64,000 nt of DNA from Microbacterium bovistercoris (GCF_003387575.1 NZ_QUAB01000038.1:19167-83166), one strand, 5' to 3'. Shown: positions 28,373 through 37,852, counted from the stretch's first letter. Notes: generated by a model not told the origin, from the sequence alone. Numbers and translations: made by a program.

Positions 28373-28398
28373 AACCCGCTCGCTTCATGCCCCATCAT
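28369..28398 (-). CDS. Putative coupled leader mini-ORF (MMGHEASGL)
   Basis: Nine codons, with GGAGG 6 nt before the first ATG. Its TGA overlaps the GTG start of the histidine phosphatase (GTGA). The downstream GTG has no Shine-Dalgarno of its own, so reinitiation after this mini-ORF is plausible. No conservation data are available here. Confidence 0.4.
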   Translation of the reverse strand: MMGHEASGL

Positions 28399-28442
28399 CG
28401 GGGCACCTCCAGCCTATGCCACCCGTCGACGTAGGGTGCTGC

Positions 28443-29468
28443 TCAGCTCGCCGCCCGGGTGAGATCGGCGACCTGCGCGCGCGAGAGCGTGACGCCGGCG
28501 CCCTGCATCAGTTCATCGACCTGCTCGGGCGCGAAGGTGTTCACGATCGGCGCCGCGATCGTGCGCTGTGCGAGAAGCCAGGCGATCGACACGGCTGCGA
28601 CCGGCACCGCCAGTTCCTGCGCCACCAGATCCAGCGCCCGCAGGATCTTGATCCCGCGGCGGTTCAGATGCGAGCGCAGCTGCTCACCGCGCACGCCGGT
28701 GGCCGACTGCTTGCTGCGGTGCCGCCCGGAGAGGAACCCGTGCTCGAGCGCGTGCGAGGGCGTGACCGCCAGGTTCTGCGCGCCGGCCACCAGCCGCAGG
28801 TCGCCCTCGAAAGGCTCCCTGCGTGCGAGGTTGTACGGCTCGTCGATCACGTCGATCCGCGGATACCCGGCGGATGCCAGAATGCGGGCCTCGACAAGGC
28901 GCTCGGCTGCGAAGCGGAACGCGCCCACCGCGCCGATCTTGCCGCTCTCGCGCAGCCACTCGACCGTCGCCATGGTGTCTTCGAGGTTGGTGCCCTGATC
29001 GAGCGTGGCATCCAGGTAGAGCACGTCGATGTGCTCGGTGCCGAGCCGGCCCAGTGAGGCCTCCACGGCGCGGACGAGGTTGACCGACCCGAGTCCGGGG
29101 TTGTCGGGATGCGCGCCCACTCGTGCCCCGAGCACGATGCGATCCCGAACGCCTCGGGAGGCCAGCCATTGGCCGACGATGTGCTCGCTGCGTCCACCCG
29201 AGTAGCCGTCGGCGGTGTGCACGGCGTTGCCGCCGAACTCGAGGTACCGGTCCAGAATGGCGTGACTGGTGTCGCGGTCGACGTTCCAGCCGAACTCGGC
29301 GGCACCGAGCATGAGCGGGAAGGTGCGCAGACCGGTCTCGCCCAGATCCGCGCGGATGCTCTCACCCACACCCGGTCCGACGACGGGAATCGGGGCGGAA
29401 GGATGCTCGTCGGCCTGCTGCGGGGCGCGCTCCGCTTCGGCTGATGTGCCGACGCTGAAAAGACGCAT
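28443..29468 (-). CDS. Aldo/keto reductase-like protein with altered catalytic residues
   Basis: 341 aa. A ~50-residue low-complexity N-terminus precedes the barrel. GGNAVHTADGYSGGRSE keeps the family's Asp and Tyr. Where AKRs have the catalytic lysine (usually ATK) it reads GARVG, and where they have the catalytic histidine (usually LYxLHRPD) it reads LYLDATLD. GKIGAVGAF and the C-terminal AWLLAQRTIAAPI are otherwise family-like. Oxidoreductase activity is therefore doubtful. No strong ribosome site is visible before 29468. Confidence 0.82.
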   Translation of the reverse strand: MRLFSVGTSAEAERAPQQADEHPSAPIPVVGPGVGESIRADLGETGLRTFPLMLGAAEFGWNVDRDTSHAILDRYLEFGGNAVHTADGYSGGRSEHIVGQWLASRGVRDRIVLGARVGAHPDNPGLGSVNLVRAVEASLGRLGTEHIDVLYLDATLDQGTNLEDTMATVEWLRESGKIGAVGAFRFAAERLVEARILASAGYPRIDVIDEPYNLARREPFEGDLRLVAGAQNLAVTPSHALEHGFLSGRHRSKQSATGVRGEQLRSHLNRRGIKILRALDLVAQELAVPVAAVSIAWLLAQRTIAAPIVNTFAPEQVDELMQGAGVTLSRAQVADLTRAAS

Positions 29469-29620
29469 TCTCTAAAACCCCCGCGGATCTTCCGATCCGT
29501 TCGACTTTCAGCACCCCCCGGTGCGTACTTCGAGGGTAAGCGACGATTTCCGCGGCTCCTGCTGATTCCCTGGGAACGGGGGAAAGTCAGCGTAACGTTT
29601 TGGTCACATCGGATACGACA

Positions 29621-29652
29621 GAGGTCCGGTCCCGCGAACGGGACCGGACCTC
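29621..29652 (-). terminator. Terminator hairpin after pnp
   Basis: Perfect 14-bp stem GAGGTCCGGTCCCG / CGGGACCGGACCTC with a 4-nt loop, 18 nt past the pnp stop. Confidence 0.8.
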
Positions 29653-29670
29653 GTGATCGGATGCCGGAGC

Positions 29671-31941
29671 TCAGCCCTCGACGACCTCTTCGACCTTCTC
29701 CTCCGCGGCGGCCTCCTCGAGCACGGGCTCGAGGGACAGCTTGCCGCGGTCGTCGATCTTGGTGATGCGGACCAGCAGCTTCTGGCCGACCGACAGCACG
29801 TCGTCGACGTTCTCGACGCGCTTGCCACCGGCGAGCTTGCGCACCTCGGTGACGTGCAGCAGGCCGTCCTTGCCGGGCAGCAGCGAGATGAAGGCGCCGA
29901 AGGTGGCGATCTTCACGACGGTGCCGAGGAACTGCTCGCCGACCTCCGGGTTGGTCGGGTTGGCGATCGCGTTCACCTGAGCGCGAGCGGCCTCGGCCGA
30001 CGGGCCGTCGACGGCGCCGATGTAGACGGTGCCGTCCTCCTCGATGGAGATCTGGGCGCCGGTCTCGTCCTGGATCGCGTTGATCGTCTTGCCCTTGGGG
30101 CCGATCAGCTCACCGATCTTGTCGACGGGGATCTGCACGCTGATGACGCGCGGCGCGGTCGGCGCCATCTCGTCCGGAGCGTCGATCGCGGCGTTCAGAA
30201 CACCCAGGATCGTGAGGCGGGCCTCCTTGGCCTGGGTCAGCGCGCCGGCCAGGACCTCGGAGGGGATGCCGTCGAGCTTGGTGTCGAGCTGGATCGCCGT
30301 GACGAACTCGCTCGTACCGGCGACCTTGAAGTCCATGTCGCCCAGCGCGTCCTCAGCGCCCAGGATGTCGGTCAGCGCCGCGTAGCGGGTCTGACCGTCG
30401 ACCTCGTCGGACACCAGGCCCATGGCGATGCCGGCGACGGGTGCGCGCAGCGGCACACCGGCGTTCAGCAGCGACAGGGTCGAGGCGCAGACGGAGCCCA
30501 TCGAGGTGGAGCCGTTCGAGCCGAGGGCCTCGGAGACCTGACGGATCGCGTAGGGGAACTCCTCGCGGGTGGGCAGCACCGGCACGAGGGCGCGCTCGGC
30601 CAGGAAGCCGTGCCCGATCTCGCGACGCTTCGGCGACCCGACGCGGCCGGTCTCACCGGTCGAGTAGGGCGGGAAGTTGTAGTGGTGCATGTAGCGCTTG
30701 CTCGTCGTGGGCGACAGCGAGTCGATCTGCTGCTCCATCTTCAGCATGTTCAGCGTGGTGACGCCCATGATCTGGGTCTCACCGCGCTGGAAGATCGCCG
30801 AGCCGTGCACGCGCGGGATGACCTGCACCTCGGCGTCGAGCGGGCGGATGTCCGCGAGGCCGCGGCCGTCGATGCGGATGTTCTCGCTGAGGATGCGTCC
30901 GCGGACGATCTTCTTGGTGACCGACTTGTACGCGGCCGCGAACTCGAGGGTCGCGACGGCCTGCAGCTCGCCCGCCTCGACGGCGGCGATCAGCTCGGCG
31001 TGGACGCGCTCCTTGATCGCATCATCGGCGTTCTGACGCTCCTGCTTGTCGGCGATCTGGTACACGCCGACGAGCTCGTCGTACGCGCGCTGTGCGACGA
31101 AGTCGTAGGTCTCCTGCGAGTAGGGCAGGAACACCGGGTAGACGCCAGGCTCCTTGGACGACTGCGCGGCCAGCTCGGCCTGAGCCTTCACCAGCTGGGC
31201 GATGAAGGGCTTCGAGGCCTCGAGGCCCTGGGCCACGATCTCCTCGTTCGGCTTGGTGGCGCCGGCCTTGATCAGGTTCCAGCTGCCCTCGGTCGCCTCG
31301 GCCTCGACCATCATGATCGCGACGTCCTCGGAGCCGTCGGCCTTGGTGACGACGCGACCGGCGACGATGAGGTCGAACACGGCCTCGCCGACCTGCTCGG
31401 CCGTCGGGAACGCGACCCACTGGTCGGCGTGCTCGCCGTGACCCGGGATGAACGCGAGACGCACGCCGGCGACGGGGCCGGAGAACGGCAGACCCGAGAT
31501 CTGGGTCGATGCGGATGCCGCGTTGATCGCGAGCGCGTCGTAGAACTCGCCCGGTGCGATCGAGAGCACGGTGATGACGATCTGGACCTCGTTGCGCAGG
31601 CCGTCGACGAACGACGGGCGCAGCGGACGGTCGATGAGGCGGCAGACCAGGATCGCCTCGGTGGAGGGGCGACCCTCACGCCGGAAGAACGAGCCGGGGA
31701 TCTTGCCTGCTGCGTAGGAGCGCTCCTCGACGTCGACCGTCAGCGGGAAGAAGTCGAAGCCCTCGCGCGGGTGCTTGCCCGCGCTGGTGGCCGAGAGGAG
31801 CATGGTCTCGCCGTCGAGATAGGCGGCGACTGCGCCCTGAGCCTGCTGCGCGAGGCGGCCGGTCTCGAAGCGGATCGTACGGGTGCCGAAGCGGCCGTTG
31901 TCGAGAACGGCCTCGGTGGCGGTGATTTCAGGACCTTCCAA
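29671..31941 (-). CDS. pnp: Polyribonucleotide nucleotidyltransferase
   Basis: Phosphorolytic 3'-5' exoribonuclease of mRNA decay. 756 aa. Two RNase PH domains are visible (first with [31 protein letters not shown], read in parts; second with MRTRVR-equivalent [17 protein letters not shown]), then KH ([15 protein letters not shown]) and S1 ([11 protein letters not shown]) domains and an acidic Glu-rich tail. Translation starts at TTG 31941, with AAGGAG eight nt upstream. rpsO, often adjacent to pnp, is 13 kb away here. Confidence 0.97.
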   Translation of the reverse strand: MEGPEITATEAVLDNGRFGTRTIRFETGRLAQQAQGAVAAYLDGETMLLSATSAGKHPREGFDFFPLTVDVEERSYAAGKIPGSFFRREGRPSTEAILVCRLIDRPLRPSFVDGLRNEVQIVITVLSIAPGEFYDALAINAASASTQISGLPFSGPVAGVRLAFIPGHGEHADQWVAFPTAEQVGEAVFDLIVAGRVVTKADGSEDVAIMMVEAEATEGSWNLIKAGATKPNEEIVAQGLEASKPFIAQLVKAQAELAAQSSKEPGVYPVFLPYSQETYDFVAQRAYDELVGVYQIADKQERQNADDAIKERVHAELIAAVEAGELQAVATLEFAAAYKSVTKKIVRGRILSENIRIDGRGLADIRPLDAEVQVIPRVHGSAIFQRGETQIMGVTTLNMLKMEQQIDSLSPTTSKRYMHHYNFPPYSTGETGRVGSPKRREIGHGFLAERALVPVLPTREEFPYAIRQVSEALGSNGSTSMGSVCASTLSLLNAGVPLRAPVAGIAMGLVSDEVDGQTRYAALTDILGAEDALGDMDFKVAGTSEFVTAIQLDTKLDGIPSEVLAGALTQAKEARLTILGVLNAAIDAPDEMAPTAPRVISVQIPVDKIGELIGPKGKTINAIQDETGAQISIEEDGTVYIGAVDGPSAEAARAQVNAIANPTNPEVGEQFLGTVVKIATFGAFISLLPGKDGLLHVTEVRKLAGGKRVENVDDVLSVGQKLLVRITKIDDRGKLSLEPVLEEAAAEEKVEEVVEG

Positions 31942-32237
31942 GAGGTCTCTCCTTCTTTGTTTAGACTCGCGCGCCCGTCTGGCGTGCGAGGACTCACGAA
32001 GGAGCGGATGCGGAAAGTCTCGGCGCGCGGGAGAACCCGCGGTTCTCGCCTGCGCTGGTCACCAGTAGAAGACCACCCGACGCCTCGCCGGGGAACCCAC
32101 CACAGGAGACCAGCTTCTCAGCCGACCGCTCCGTGCCTGTGTGCAATTTGTATGGATGCCACAGGCAACCGCGTCGAGTCTAGCAGTGCGACTCGCGGAT
32201 CACGCCGTGGCCGTCGGCAGCGGGCTAGGCTGGCGCC
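31942..32237. other. Intergenic region upstream of pnp
   Basis: About 296 nt between divergent pnp and the DUF5302 gene. It carries the pnp leader and the DUF5302 -10 box; I see no gene or clear structured RNA. Confidence 0.5.
32226..32231 (+). promoter_or_regulatory. Leaderless -10 box of DUF5302 gene
   Basis: TAGGCT followed by exactly 6 nt and the ATG at 32238. Confidence 0.6.
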
Positions 32238-32414
32238 ATGAGTACCGAAGGCAAAGACGCCGCGTCCGACGAGATGAAGCGCAAGTTCAGAGAGGCGCTC
32301 GACAAGAAGAACGCGCGAGGCCGCAGCGGGGAGGCGCACCTGGACGGCGATTCGGCCGTGCACGCCACCAACGCCCCGCAGATGAAGCGCGAGTTCCGCC
32401 GCAAGAGCGGCTGA
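32238..32414 (+). CDS. DUF5302 family small protein
   Basis: 58 aa, highly charged and probably disordered. It matches the actinobacterial DUF5302 pattern: EMKRKFREALDKK near the N-terminus and the terminal KREFRRKSG. The function is unknown. The start is set by the leaderless promoter at 32226. A second tiny acidic gene follows 26 nt downstream. Confidence 0.85.
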   Translation: MSTEGKDAASDEMKRKFREALDKKNARGRSGEAHLDGDSAVHATNAPQMKREFRRKSG

Positions 32415-32440
32415 ACAAGGATCAGCACAGGAGCACGCTC

Positions 32441-32593
32441 ATGACAGACAAGAACCCGCAAGGCCCCGATGCGGAAGAGGAGGCCCGCCGCGAGGAGGAG
32501 GCCTTCGAGACCGCGCAGAGCGAGGCCGAGATCGCACTCGAGGTGCGCAGAGGTCTCGGCGCCGAGGCATTCGAAGGCGGCATCGAGGGCTGA
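32441..32593 (+). CDS. Small acidic hypothetical protein
   Basis: 50 aa, strongly acidic (EEEARREEEAFETAQSEAE), likely one helix, no recognised family. CAGGAG is 8 nt before the ATG, and it lies directly behind the DUF5302 gene, so probably co-transcribed. It could be a real small protein; length alone makes this uncertain. Confidence 0.55.
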   Translation: MTDKNPQGPDAEEEARREEEAFETAQSEAEIALEVRRGLGAEAFEGGIEG

Positions 32594-32608
32594 GCCCCTC
32601 GCGTCGCC

Positions 32609-32640
32609 CGGTGCTGCGGGTCAGCGGATCCGCAGCACCG
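32609..32640. terminator. Convergent terminator overlapping the MFS 3' end
   Basis: 11-bp stem CGGTGCTGCGG / CCGCAGCACCG with a 10-nt loop between the small acidic gene and the MFS gene; the right arm includes the last MFS codons. Confidence 0.5.
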
Positions 32641-33871
32641 AAGGCGTCCTCACCGCGACGATCCCCACCGAGAGCACCAGCAGCACCGCTGCCCAGAACG
32701 TCACCACCGCGACACCGAACGTCTGGGCGAGGACGCCCAGCAGCAGGGAGCCGATCGGGATCATCCCGATCGCGAGCTCCTGCAGGCCGAGCACCCGGCC
32801 GTGCAACGGCTTGGCGGTGACGATCAGGAGCAGCGTCGTCTGCAGGACGCCGAACGCCGCGCTGGCGAATCCGGCGATCGCAAGCACCAGGAAGCCCGCC
32901 GGCGGCGAGGTCAGCATCGCGAAGACCGCCCACAGCGCACCCCACACCATCGTGCCGAAGACGAAGAGGGCGCCCTTGTTGCGGAAGTCCCCGAGCGACG
33001 CGATGACCACCGAGCCGATCAGTCCGCCGATGCCCGAGCACGAGAGCATGACGCCCAGTCCGTCGGCGTCCAGTCCGAAGCGCTGATCGGCGAACACGGG
33101 CATGAACGACTGATACACCGGCCACAGGAACGTGTTCGCGACCACGGTCACCATCAGCACGCACACGGCGAGCCTGTTGCCCCCGATCAGACGGAACCCG
33201 CTCACCAGCATCCGGAGTACGGATTCCGGCTCGGCATGTGCGACATGCGGGATGCTGCGCAGCGGCAGCAGCAGCAGGGCGAAGGAGATCGCGTACCAGG
33301 CGGTGGACACCCACAGCGCCGCGGGCGCACCCAGCCCGGCGATCATCGCGCCGCCGATCGCCGGCCCGACCACCTGCGTCATGTTCATCGCGAGCGAGTT
33401 CAGCGCGTTCGCGTTCGAGAGGTTCGCTGTCCCCACCAGCTCGAGCGCCAGGGAGGCTCGTGCCGTCTGCGACGGCGACTGCGCCAGGCCGATCGCCAGT
33501 CCCCCGGCGACCAGCACCCAGTACGACAGCATCCCGAACGAGGCGAGGAACGAGACGACGGCGATCGCCGTGGTCGCCCAGCCGCAGGCCACGAGCAGCA
33601 GACGCACCTTGTCGAAGCGGTCGGTGAGTGCGCCGGCGATCGGGCCGAGCAGCAGCGGGGCGAGCCGCACGGCGGTGAAGAGCGCCACCAGGAACTCCGA
33701 GCCCGTCATCTCGAAGGCCATCCAGCCGAGGACCAGAGTCTGCGTCCAGACTCCGCCGAAGAAGAACAGGTTCGAGGTCCACAGCAGCTGGAAGTTCCGG
33801 TTGCCCCGAAGCGAGGAGACCGCCGTGCCGATGCCGATCCGCTGAGTGGGGCGGGTGTCGGCTTCGGTCAC
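32621..33871 (-). CDS. MFS transporter (enterobactin/macrolide-exporter-like)
   Basis: 416 aa, about 12 membrane helices. It resembles the MFS_3 type exporters: GPIAGALTDRFDKVRLLL after helix 2-3, the SPSQTARASLALELV segment and GLQELAIGMIPIGSLLLG near the end. The substrate is unknown. The start is GTG at 33871 with AAGGAG seven nt upstream. A perfect 14-bp palindrome lies 28 nt upstream and probably covers its promoter; an identical core stands before the amidohydrolase at 42556. Confidence 0.88.
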   Translation of the reverse strand: MTEADTRPTQRIGIGTAVSSLRGNRNFQLLWTSNLFFFGGVWTQTLVLGWMAFEMTGSEFLVALFTAVRLAPLLLGPIAGALTDRFDKVRLLLVACGWATTAIAVVSFLASFGMLSYWVLVAGGLAIGLAQSPSQTARASLALELVGTANLSNANALNSLAMNMTQVVGPAIGGAMIAGLGAPAALWVSTAWYAISFALLLLPLRSIPHVAHAEPESVLRMLVSGFRLIGGNRLAVCVLMVTVVANTFLWPVYQSFMPVFADQRFGLDADGLGVMLSCSGIGGLIGSVVIASLGDFRNKGALFVFGTMVWGALWAVFAMLTSPPAGFLVLAIAGFASAAFGVLQTTLLLIVTAKPLHGRVLGLQELAIGMIPIGSLLLGVLAQTFGVAVVTFWAAVLLVLSVGIVAVRTPSVLRIR

Positions 33872-33899
33872 GACGGTCTCCTTCAGTCAGTCCAGACTG

Positions 33900-33913
33900 A
33901 ATGGTATACCATT
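33900..33913. promoter_or_regulatory. Palindromic operator AATGGTATACCATT before MFS gene
   Basis: Perfect 14-bp palindrome with core TGGTATACCA, similar to GntR/FCD-type operators. It overlaps a TATACC -10-like stretch of the MFS promoter. The same core recurs at 42541-42550. Confidence 0.65.
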
Positions 33914-33918
33914 TCGGT

Positions 33919-34563
33919 TCACTCCCCGGAGAGGCCTCCGAGCAGGTGACCGAACGACCGCCCCTTGCCGAGATAGGTCTCGGGGTCGAACGGGTCGGCG
34001 TCGGACGCCGGCTCGCGCCGCGCGATCGCCTCGGCCAGTTCGCGCGCTCCGCGCTCCACGCGGGCGCTCAGGGGCGCCACATCATCGGCGTTCGCGCCCC
34101 AGTCGCTCGACGCTGCGAACACGCCCGTCGAGACCGGTTCGGCATGCAGGTAGGTGAACAGCGGCCGGATGGCGTAGTCCACCGCGAGCGAGTGCCGAGC
34201 CGTGCCGGCGTTCGCGCCGATCAGCACCGGCTTACCGGTGAGCGCGTCGGGGTCGAGCACGTCGATGAACGACTTGAAGAGCCCCGAGTAGCTCGTCGAG
34301 AAGATCGGCGTCACGGCGATCAGCGCATCGGCCGAGACGACGGTGTTGATCGCCGTCTCGAGCGCGGGCGGCGCGAAACCGGTCAGCAGGTTGTTCGTGA
34401 TGTCGTGCGCGAGGTCGCGCAGCTCGATCACGTCGACGGTCACCGGGATGTCCTGCTCGCGCAGGGTCTTCACCGTCTCCGCGGCCAGCCGGTCGGCCAG
34501 CATCCTCGTCGAGGACGGGTTGGACAGGCCCGCCGAGATCACGGCGATGCGACGCTCGGTCAT
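33919..34563 (-). CDS. NADPH-dependent FMN reductase (CE1759-type)
   Basis: 214 aa flavodoxin-like reductase that would supply reduced FMN. It shows SAGLSNPSSTRMLADRL at the N-terminus (phosphate-binding loop) and TPIFSTSYSGLFKSFID, typical of this family. It starts one base after the stop of the LLM oxidoreductase gene, forming a two-component monooxygenase pair. The ATG at 34563 is preferred over an upstream in-frame ATG that lies inside the partner gene. Confidence 0.92.
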   Translation of the reverse strand: MTERRIAVISAGLSNPSSTRMLADRLAAETVKTLREQDIPVTVDVIELRDLAHDITNNLLTGFAPPALETAINTVVSADALIAVTPIFSTSYSGLFKSFIDVLDPDALTGKPVLIGANAGTARHSLAVDYAIRPLFTYLHAEPVSTGVFAASSDWGANADDVAPLSARVERGARELAEAIARREPASDADPFDPETYLGKGRSFGHLLGGLSGE

Positions 34564-34564
34564 C

Positions 34565-35791
34565 TCAGGCACCCGCCTTCGTGGCGGCCGCACCGAACGC
34601 CGATCCGGCGGGGGCGGCCCCGCCGTCCTGGTACGGGGATCCGGCAGTCAGGTTGTCGCCGCGGTTCGCGCCGGGGCGCGCCTCGCGGGCCGGGCCGTCA
34701 CCGTAGACCGCCTTGACGCGGGTCGCGTGGGTCGGGGCATCCGGCACGTTGTCAGGACGGTCCTTCGCAAGCTCCTTGCGGAGTACGGGGACGACCTCGC
34801 CGGCGAGCAGGTCGATCTGCTCGAGCACCGTCTTCAGGGGCAGTCCGGCGTGGTCCATGAGGAAGAGCTGGCGCTGGTAGTCGCCGTAGTGCTCACGCAT
34901 CGCCGCGTAGCGATCGATGACCTGCTGCGGCGAACCGACCGTCAGCGGGGTCATCTCGGTGAAGTCCTCCATCGACGGCCCGTGGCCGTAGACCGGGGCG
35001 TTGTCGAAGTAGGGGCGGAACTGCTTCACCGCGTCCTGCGAGTTCTTCGCCAGGAACGCCTGACCGCCCAGGCCGACGATCGCCGTCTCCGGAGCACCGT
35101 GGCCGTAGTGCGCCCAGCGCTGGCGGTACAGCTCGATGAGGCGCTGGTAGTGCTCCTTGGGCCAGAAGATGTTGTTCGCGAAGAAGCCGTCGCCGTAGTA
35201 GGCGGCCTGCTCGGCGATCTCGGGCGTGCGGATCGATCCGTGCCAGACGAACGGCGCGATGCCGTCCAGCGGACGCGGCGTGGCGGTGAAGCCCTGCAGC
35301 GGCGTGCGGAACTTGCCCTCCCAGTCCACCACGTCCTTGGTCCACAGCTCGTGCAGCAGCGCGTAGTTCTCGATCGCCAGCGGCAGCCCCTGGCGGATGT
35401 CCTGGCCGAACCACGGGTACACGGGGCCGGTGTTGCCACGCCCCATCATCAGGTCCATGCGGCCGCCGGAGAGGTGCTGCAGCATCGCGTACTCCTCGGC
35501 GATGCGCACCGGGTCGTTCGTGGTGATCAGCGTCGTCGAGGTCGACACGATCAGACGCTCGGTCTGCGCGGCGATGTACGCCAGCAGCGTCGTCGGGCTC
35601 GACGAGAAGAACGGCGGGTTGTGGTGCTCGCCGATGGCGAAGACGTCGAGCCCGGCATCCTCGGCGTGCTTCGCGATGGTGACCGCCGCCTGGATGCGCT
35701 CCGCCTCGCTGGGAGTGACGCCGGTGGTCGGGTCCTGAGTGATGTCGCTCACCGACATGAGACCGAACTGCATGCCGCTCTGTTCGTTCAC
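34565..35791 (-). CDS. LLM-class (luciferase-like) flavin monooxygenase, CE1758-type
   Basis: 408 aa. A luciferase-like TIM barrel with AIGEHHNPPFFSSSP near residue 50, TTLITTNDPVRIAEEYAMLQHLSGGRMDLM (read in parts) and GRGNTGPVYPWFG, followed by a ~40-residue Gly/Ala-rich tail. Works with the flavin reductase encoded directly downstream. The start is GTG 35791 with GGAGAG six nt upstream, ahead of the conserved MQFGLMSVSDI. The substrate is unknown. A promoter with -35 TTGTAC and -10 AATAAA is visible upstream with a candidate operator in the spacer. Confidence 0.92.
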   Translation of the reverse strand: MNEQSGMQFGLMSVSDITQDPTTGVTPSEAERIQAAVTIAKHAEDAGLDVFAIGEHHNPPFFSSSPTTLLAYIAAQTERLIVSTSTTLITTNDPVRIAEEYAMLQHLSGGRMDLMMGRGNTGPVYPWFGQDIRQGLPLAIENYALLHELWTKDVVDWEGKFRTPLQGFTATPRPLDGIAPFVWHGSIRTPEIAEQAAYYGDGFFANNIFWPKEHYQRLIELYRQRWAHYGHGAPETAIVGLGGQAFLAKNSQDAVKQFRPYFDNAPVYGHGPSMEDFTEMTPLTVGSPQQVIDRYAAMREHYGDYQRQLFLMDHAGLPLKTVLEQIDLLAGEVVPVLRKELAKDRPDNVPDAPTHATRVKAVYGDGPAREARPGANRGDNLTAGSPYQDGGAAPAGSAFGAAATKAGA

Positions 35792-35833
35792 GATTGCTCT
35801 CCAGATCGGGATGCCGCAGCATCCGGGTTTATT

Positions 35834-35846
35834 CAAATGAATGTAT
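35834..35846. promoter_or_regulatory. Candidate operator in the LLM promoter (shared with yceI)
   Basis: CAAATGAATGTAT lies between -35 TTGTAC and -10 AATAAA of the LLM gene (minus strand), within ATTCA-AA-TGAAT dyad symmetry as in MarR-type operators. A 12/13 match stands before yceI at 48459. Confidence 0.5.
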
Positions 35847-35884
35847 CTGGTACAACGCGCACCTCGCAAACTTATTCCCGCGGG

Positions 35885-35890
35885 TAGCCT
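35885..35890 (+). promoter_or_regulatory. Leaderless -10 box of the acyltransferase gene
   Basis: TAGCCT followed by 6 nt and the ATG at 35897. Confidence 0.6.
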
Positions 35891-35896
35891 CGAAGG

Positions 35897-37030
35897 ATGA
35901 GCAGTGCCGCGCAGACCCCTCCCGTCACCGCGACCGGACCGATCGCCAGGGCACGACGAAGGGTGCCGTTCTGGGACAACGCCCGCTTCGCCTGCATCGT
36001 CCTGGTCGTGCTGGGGCACGGCATCCAGCGGCTGATCTACGACTCGGATGTCTCCTACGCGTTCTACCTGCTGATCTACGCGTTCCACATGCCCGCCTTC
36101 GCGATCATCTCGGGATACTTCTCCAAGGCCGCCAGCCCGACCCGGCGGCAGATGGCCCGCGTGATCACGGACATACTCGTGCCGTATGTGATCTTCGAAG
36201 GACTGTGGGCGCTGACCAAGTGGCTGGTCGAAGGAGAGCCGGGCAAGAACCTCACCCAGCCGTCCTGGACGCTGTGGTTCCTCCTCGCGCTGGGCACGTT
36301 CCGGCTCGTGCTGCCGTACCTCGCGCTGCTGCGCTGGCCCCTGGCGTGGACCTTCGTGATCTCGGTGTCCGTCGGCTACCTCGACAACGTCGGCAGCACG
36401 TTCTCGCTGTCACGCACGCTCGGCCTGATGTTCTTCTTCACCCTCGGCTGGTGGTTGAGGGAGCACGACATCGTGCGCCGGTTCCGCCTGATCGACTTCC
36501 GGCCGTGGTGGCTTCGCCTCGCTGCGGTCGCGGCATTCGCCGCCTGGGCTTTCGTCTGCTGGCGCTGGCTGCCGCTGTGGGACGAGATCGACCTGCGGTT
36601 CTGGTTCTTCTACGACGACTCCTACTCCGACCTCGCCTCGGACCAGTGGTGGGCCGGCGGCATCCGCGTGGCACTGATGCTGCTGGCGATCGTGCTGAGC
36701 GCGGCGTTCTTCGTGCTGGTCCCGCGCTCGCAGACCTGGTGGACGCACTTCGGCCAGTACACGATGTACGTCTACCTGCTGCACTCCTTCGTGCTGTACC
36801 CGTTCCGCGAGAGCGGCATCCTGCGCGACCTCGACCCGACGTGGATCTGGCTGCCCCTGATCACCGTGCTCGCCGTGCTCATCGCGTTCGGGCTGTCGAC
36901 CAGGCCCGTGCGGCGACTGTTCCGTCCGCTCATCGAGCCCCGCCCGGCCTGGCTGTTCGCCGATCGGGCGCTGGTCTCGCCTCAGGACCACCGCAGCGAC
37001 CCCACCGGCTCGCGACGCAGCCCGGAATAG
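35897..37030 (+). CDS. Acyltransferase 3 family membrane protein
   Basis: 377 aa, about ten membrane helices. Acyltransferase 3 features: FWDNARFACIVLVVLGH with the conserved histidine in helix 1, FHMPAFAIISGYFSK, and YTMYVYLLHSFVLYP late. Resembles fucose 4-O-acetylase-like proteins that acetylate surface sugars; the acceptor is unknown. The start follows the TAGCCT promoter by 6 nt. The ankyrin lipoprotein gene follows 89 nt downstream. Confidence 0.88.
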   Translation: MSSAAQTPPVTATGPIARARRRVPFWDNARFACIVLVVLGHGIQRLIYDSDVSYAFYLLIYAFHMPAFAIISGYFSKAASPTRRQMARVITDILVPYVIFEGLWALTKWLVEGEPGKNLTQPSWTLWFLLALGTFRLVLPYLALLRWPLAWTFVISVSVGYLDNVGSTFSLSRTLGLMFFFTLGWWLREHDIVRRFRLIDFRPWWLRLAAVAAFAAWAFVCWRWLPLWDEIDLRFWFFYDDSYSDLASDQWWAGGIRVALMLLAIVLSAAFFVLVPRSQTWWTHFGQYTMYVYLLHSFVLYPFRESGILRDLDPTWIWLPLITVLAVLIAFGLSTRPVRRLFRPLIEPRPAWLFADRALVSPQDHRSDPTGSRRSPE

Positions 37031-37119
37031 CCCGCCGGGCGGAAACGAGTAGCCGATCGGATGATGCCGATCGGCGCCACCTCCTGCGAGCCTGGGCTTC
37101 CCGATCTCTGGAGAACTCG

Positions 37120-37845
37120 ATGAATCCTCGTCTTTCGCCATCGCGCAGCCCCCGCAAGGCAGGGATGACGGCGGCCCTGGCCGCCGCGCTCGCAGCCGTC
37201 GCCCTCCTCGTGACCGCGTGCTCGTCGTCGCCGGCGTCCGACTCGGCACCGGCGGGCGGCGCCACCGCAGCACTCTGGCAGGCGGTCGACGACGGCGACG
37301 CCGACGCGGTCCGCGCCGCGATCGATGACGGCGCCGATCTCGAAGCGCGCGGTGACGGCGACGCCACTCCCCTGGTCGCCGCGACCAAGGACCAGCAGAC
37401 CGACATCGCGCTGATCCTGCTCGACGCCGGTGCGGATCCCGATGCGAAGGACGACATGGAGGACTCCGCCTTCCTCTACGCCGGGGCGGAGGGGCTGGAC
37501 GAGATCCTCACCGCGACGATCGAGCACGGCGCGGACGTCACCAGCACCAATCGATATGGCGGGACCGCACTGATCCCCGCGGGCGAGCACGGACACGTCT
37601 CGACGACGAGGATCCTCATCGAGGCGGGCGTGCCGCTCGACCACGTGAACGATCTGGGCTGGACCGCGCTGCTCGAGGCGATCGTGCTCGGCAACGGCTC
37701 AGACGATCACGTCGAGACGATCCGTCTGCTGCTCGATGCCGGCGCCGACCCGAGCATCGCCGACGGCAACGGCGCGCTGCCGCGCGAGCTTGCCGAACAG
37801 GCCGGATACGAAGAGATCGTCGCGCTGATCGACCAGGCGTCCTGA
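37120..37845 (+). CDS. Ankyrin-repeat lipoprotein
   Basis: 241 aa. Signal peptide with lipobox VTAC-S at about residues 31-35, so exported and lipid-anchored. The remainder holds about five ankyrin repeats (for example DADAVRAAIDDGADLEARGDGDATPL, ILLDAGADPDAKD, RLLLDAGADPSIADGNG), protein-interaction modules. GGAG is 6 nt before the ATG. In some actinobacteria and proteobacteria such proteins sit near catalase or peroxidase genes; here it is convergent with the efeB peroxidase, 7 nt apart, but on the other strand. Confidence 0.88.
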   Translation: MNPRLSPSRSPRKAGMTAALAAALAAVALLVTACSSSPASDSAPAGGATAALWQAVDDGDADAVRAAIDDGADLEARGDGDATPLVAATKDQQTDIALILLDAGADPDAKDDMEDSAFLYAGAEGLDEILTATIEHGADVTSTNRYGGTALIPAGEHGHVSTTRILIEAGVPLDHVNDLGWTALLEAIVLGNGSDDHVETIRLLLDAGADPSIADGNGALPRELAEQAGYEEIVALIDQAS

Positions 37846-37852
37846 GGCGGGG

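Noticed and set aside
29653..32241. An 862-codon open frame on the plus strand opposite pnp
   Set aside because: Antisense shadow of pnp with Leu/Asp/Arg/Gly-rich nonsense sequence.
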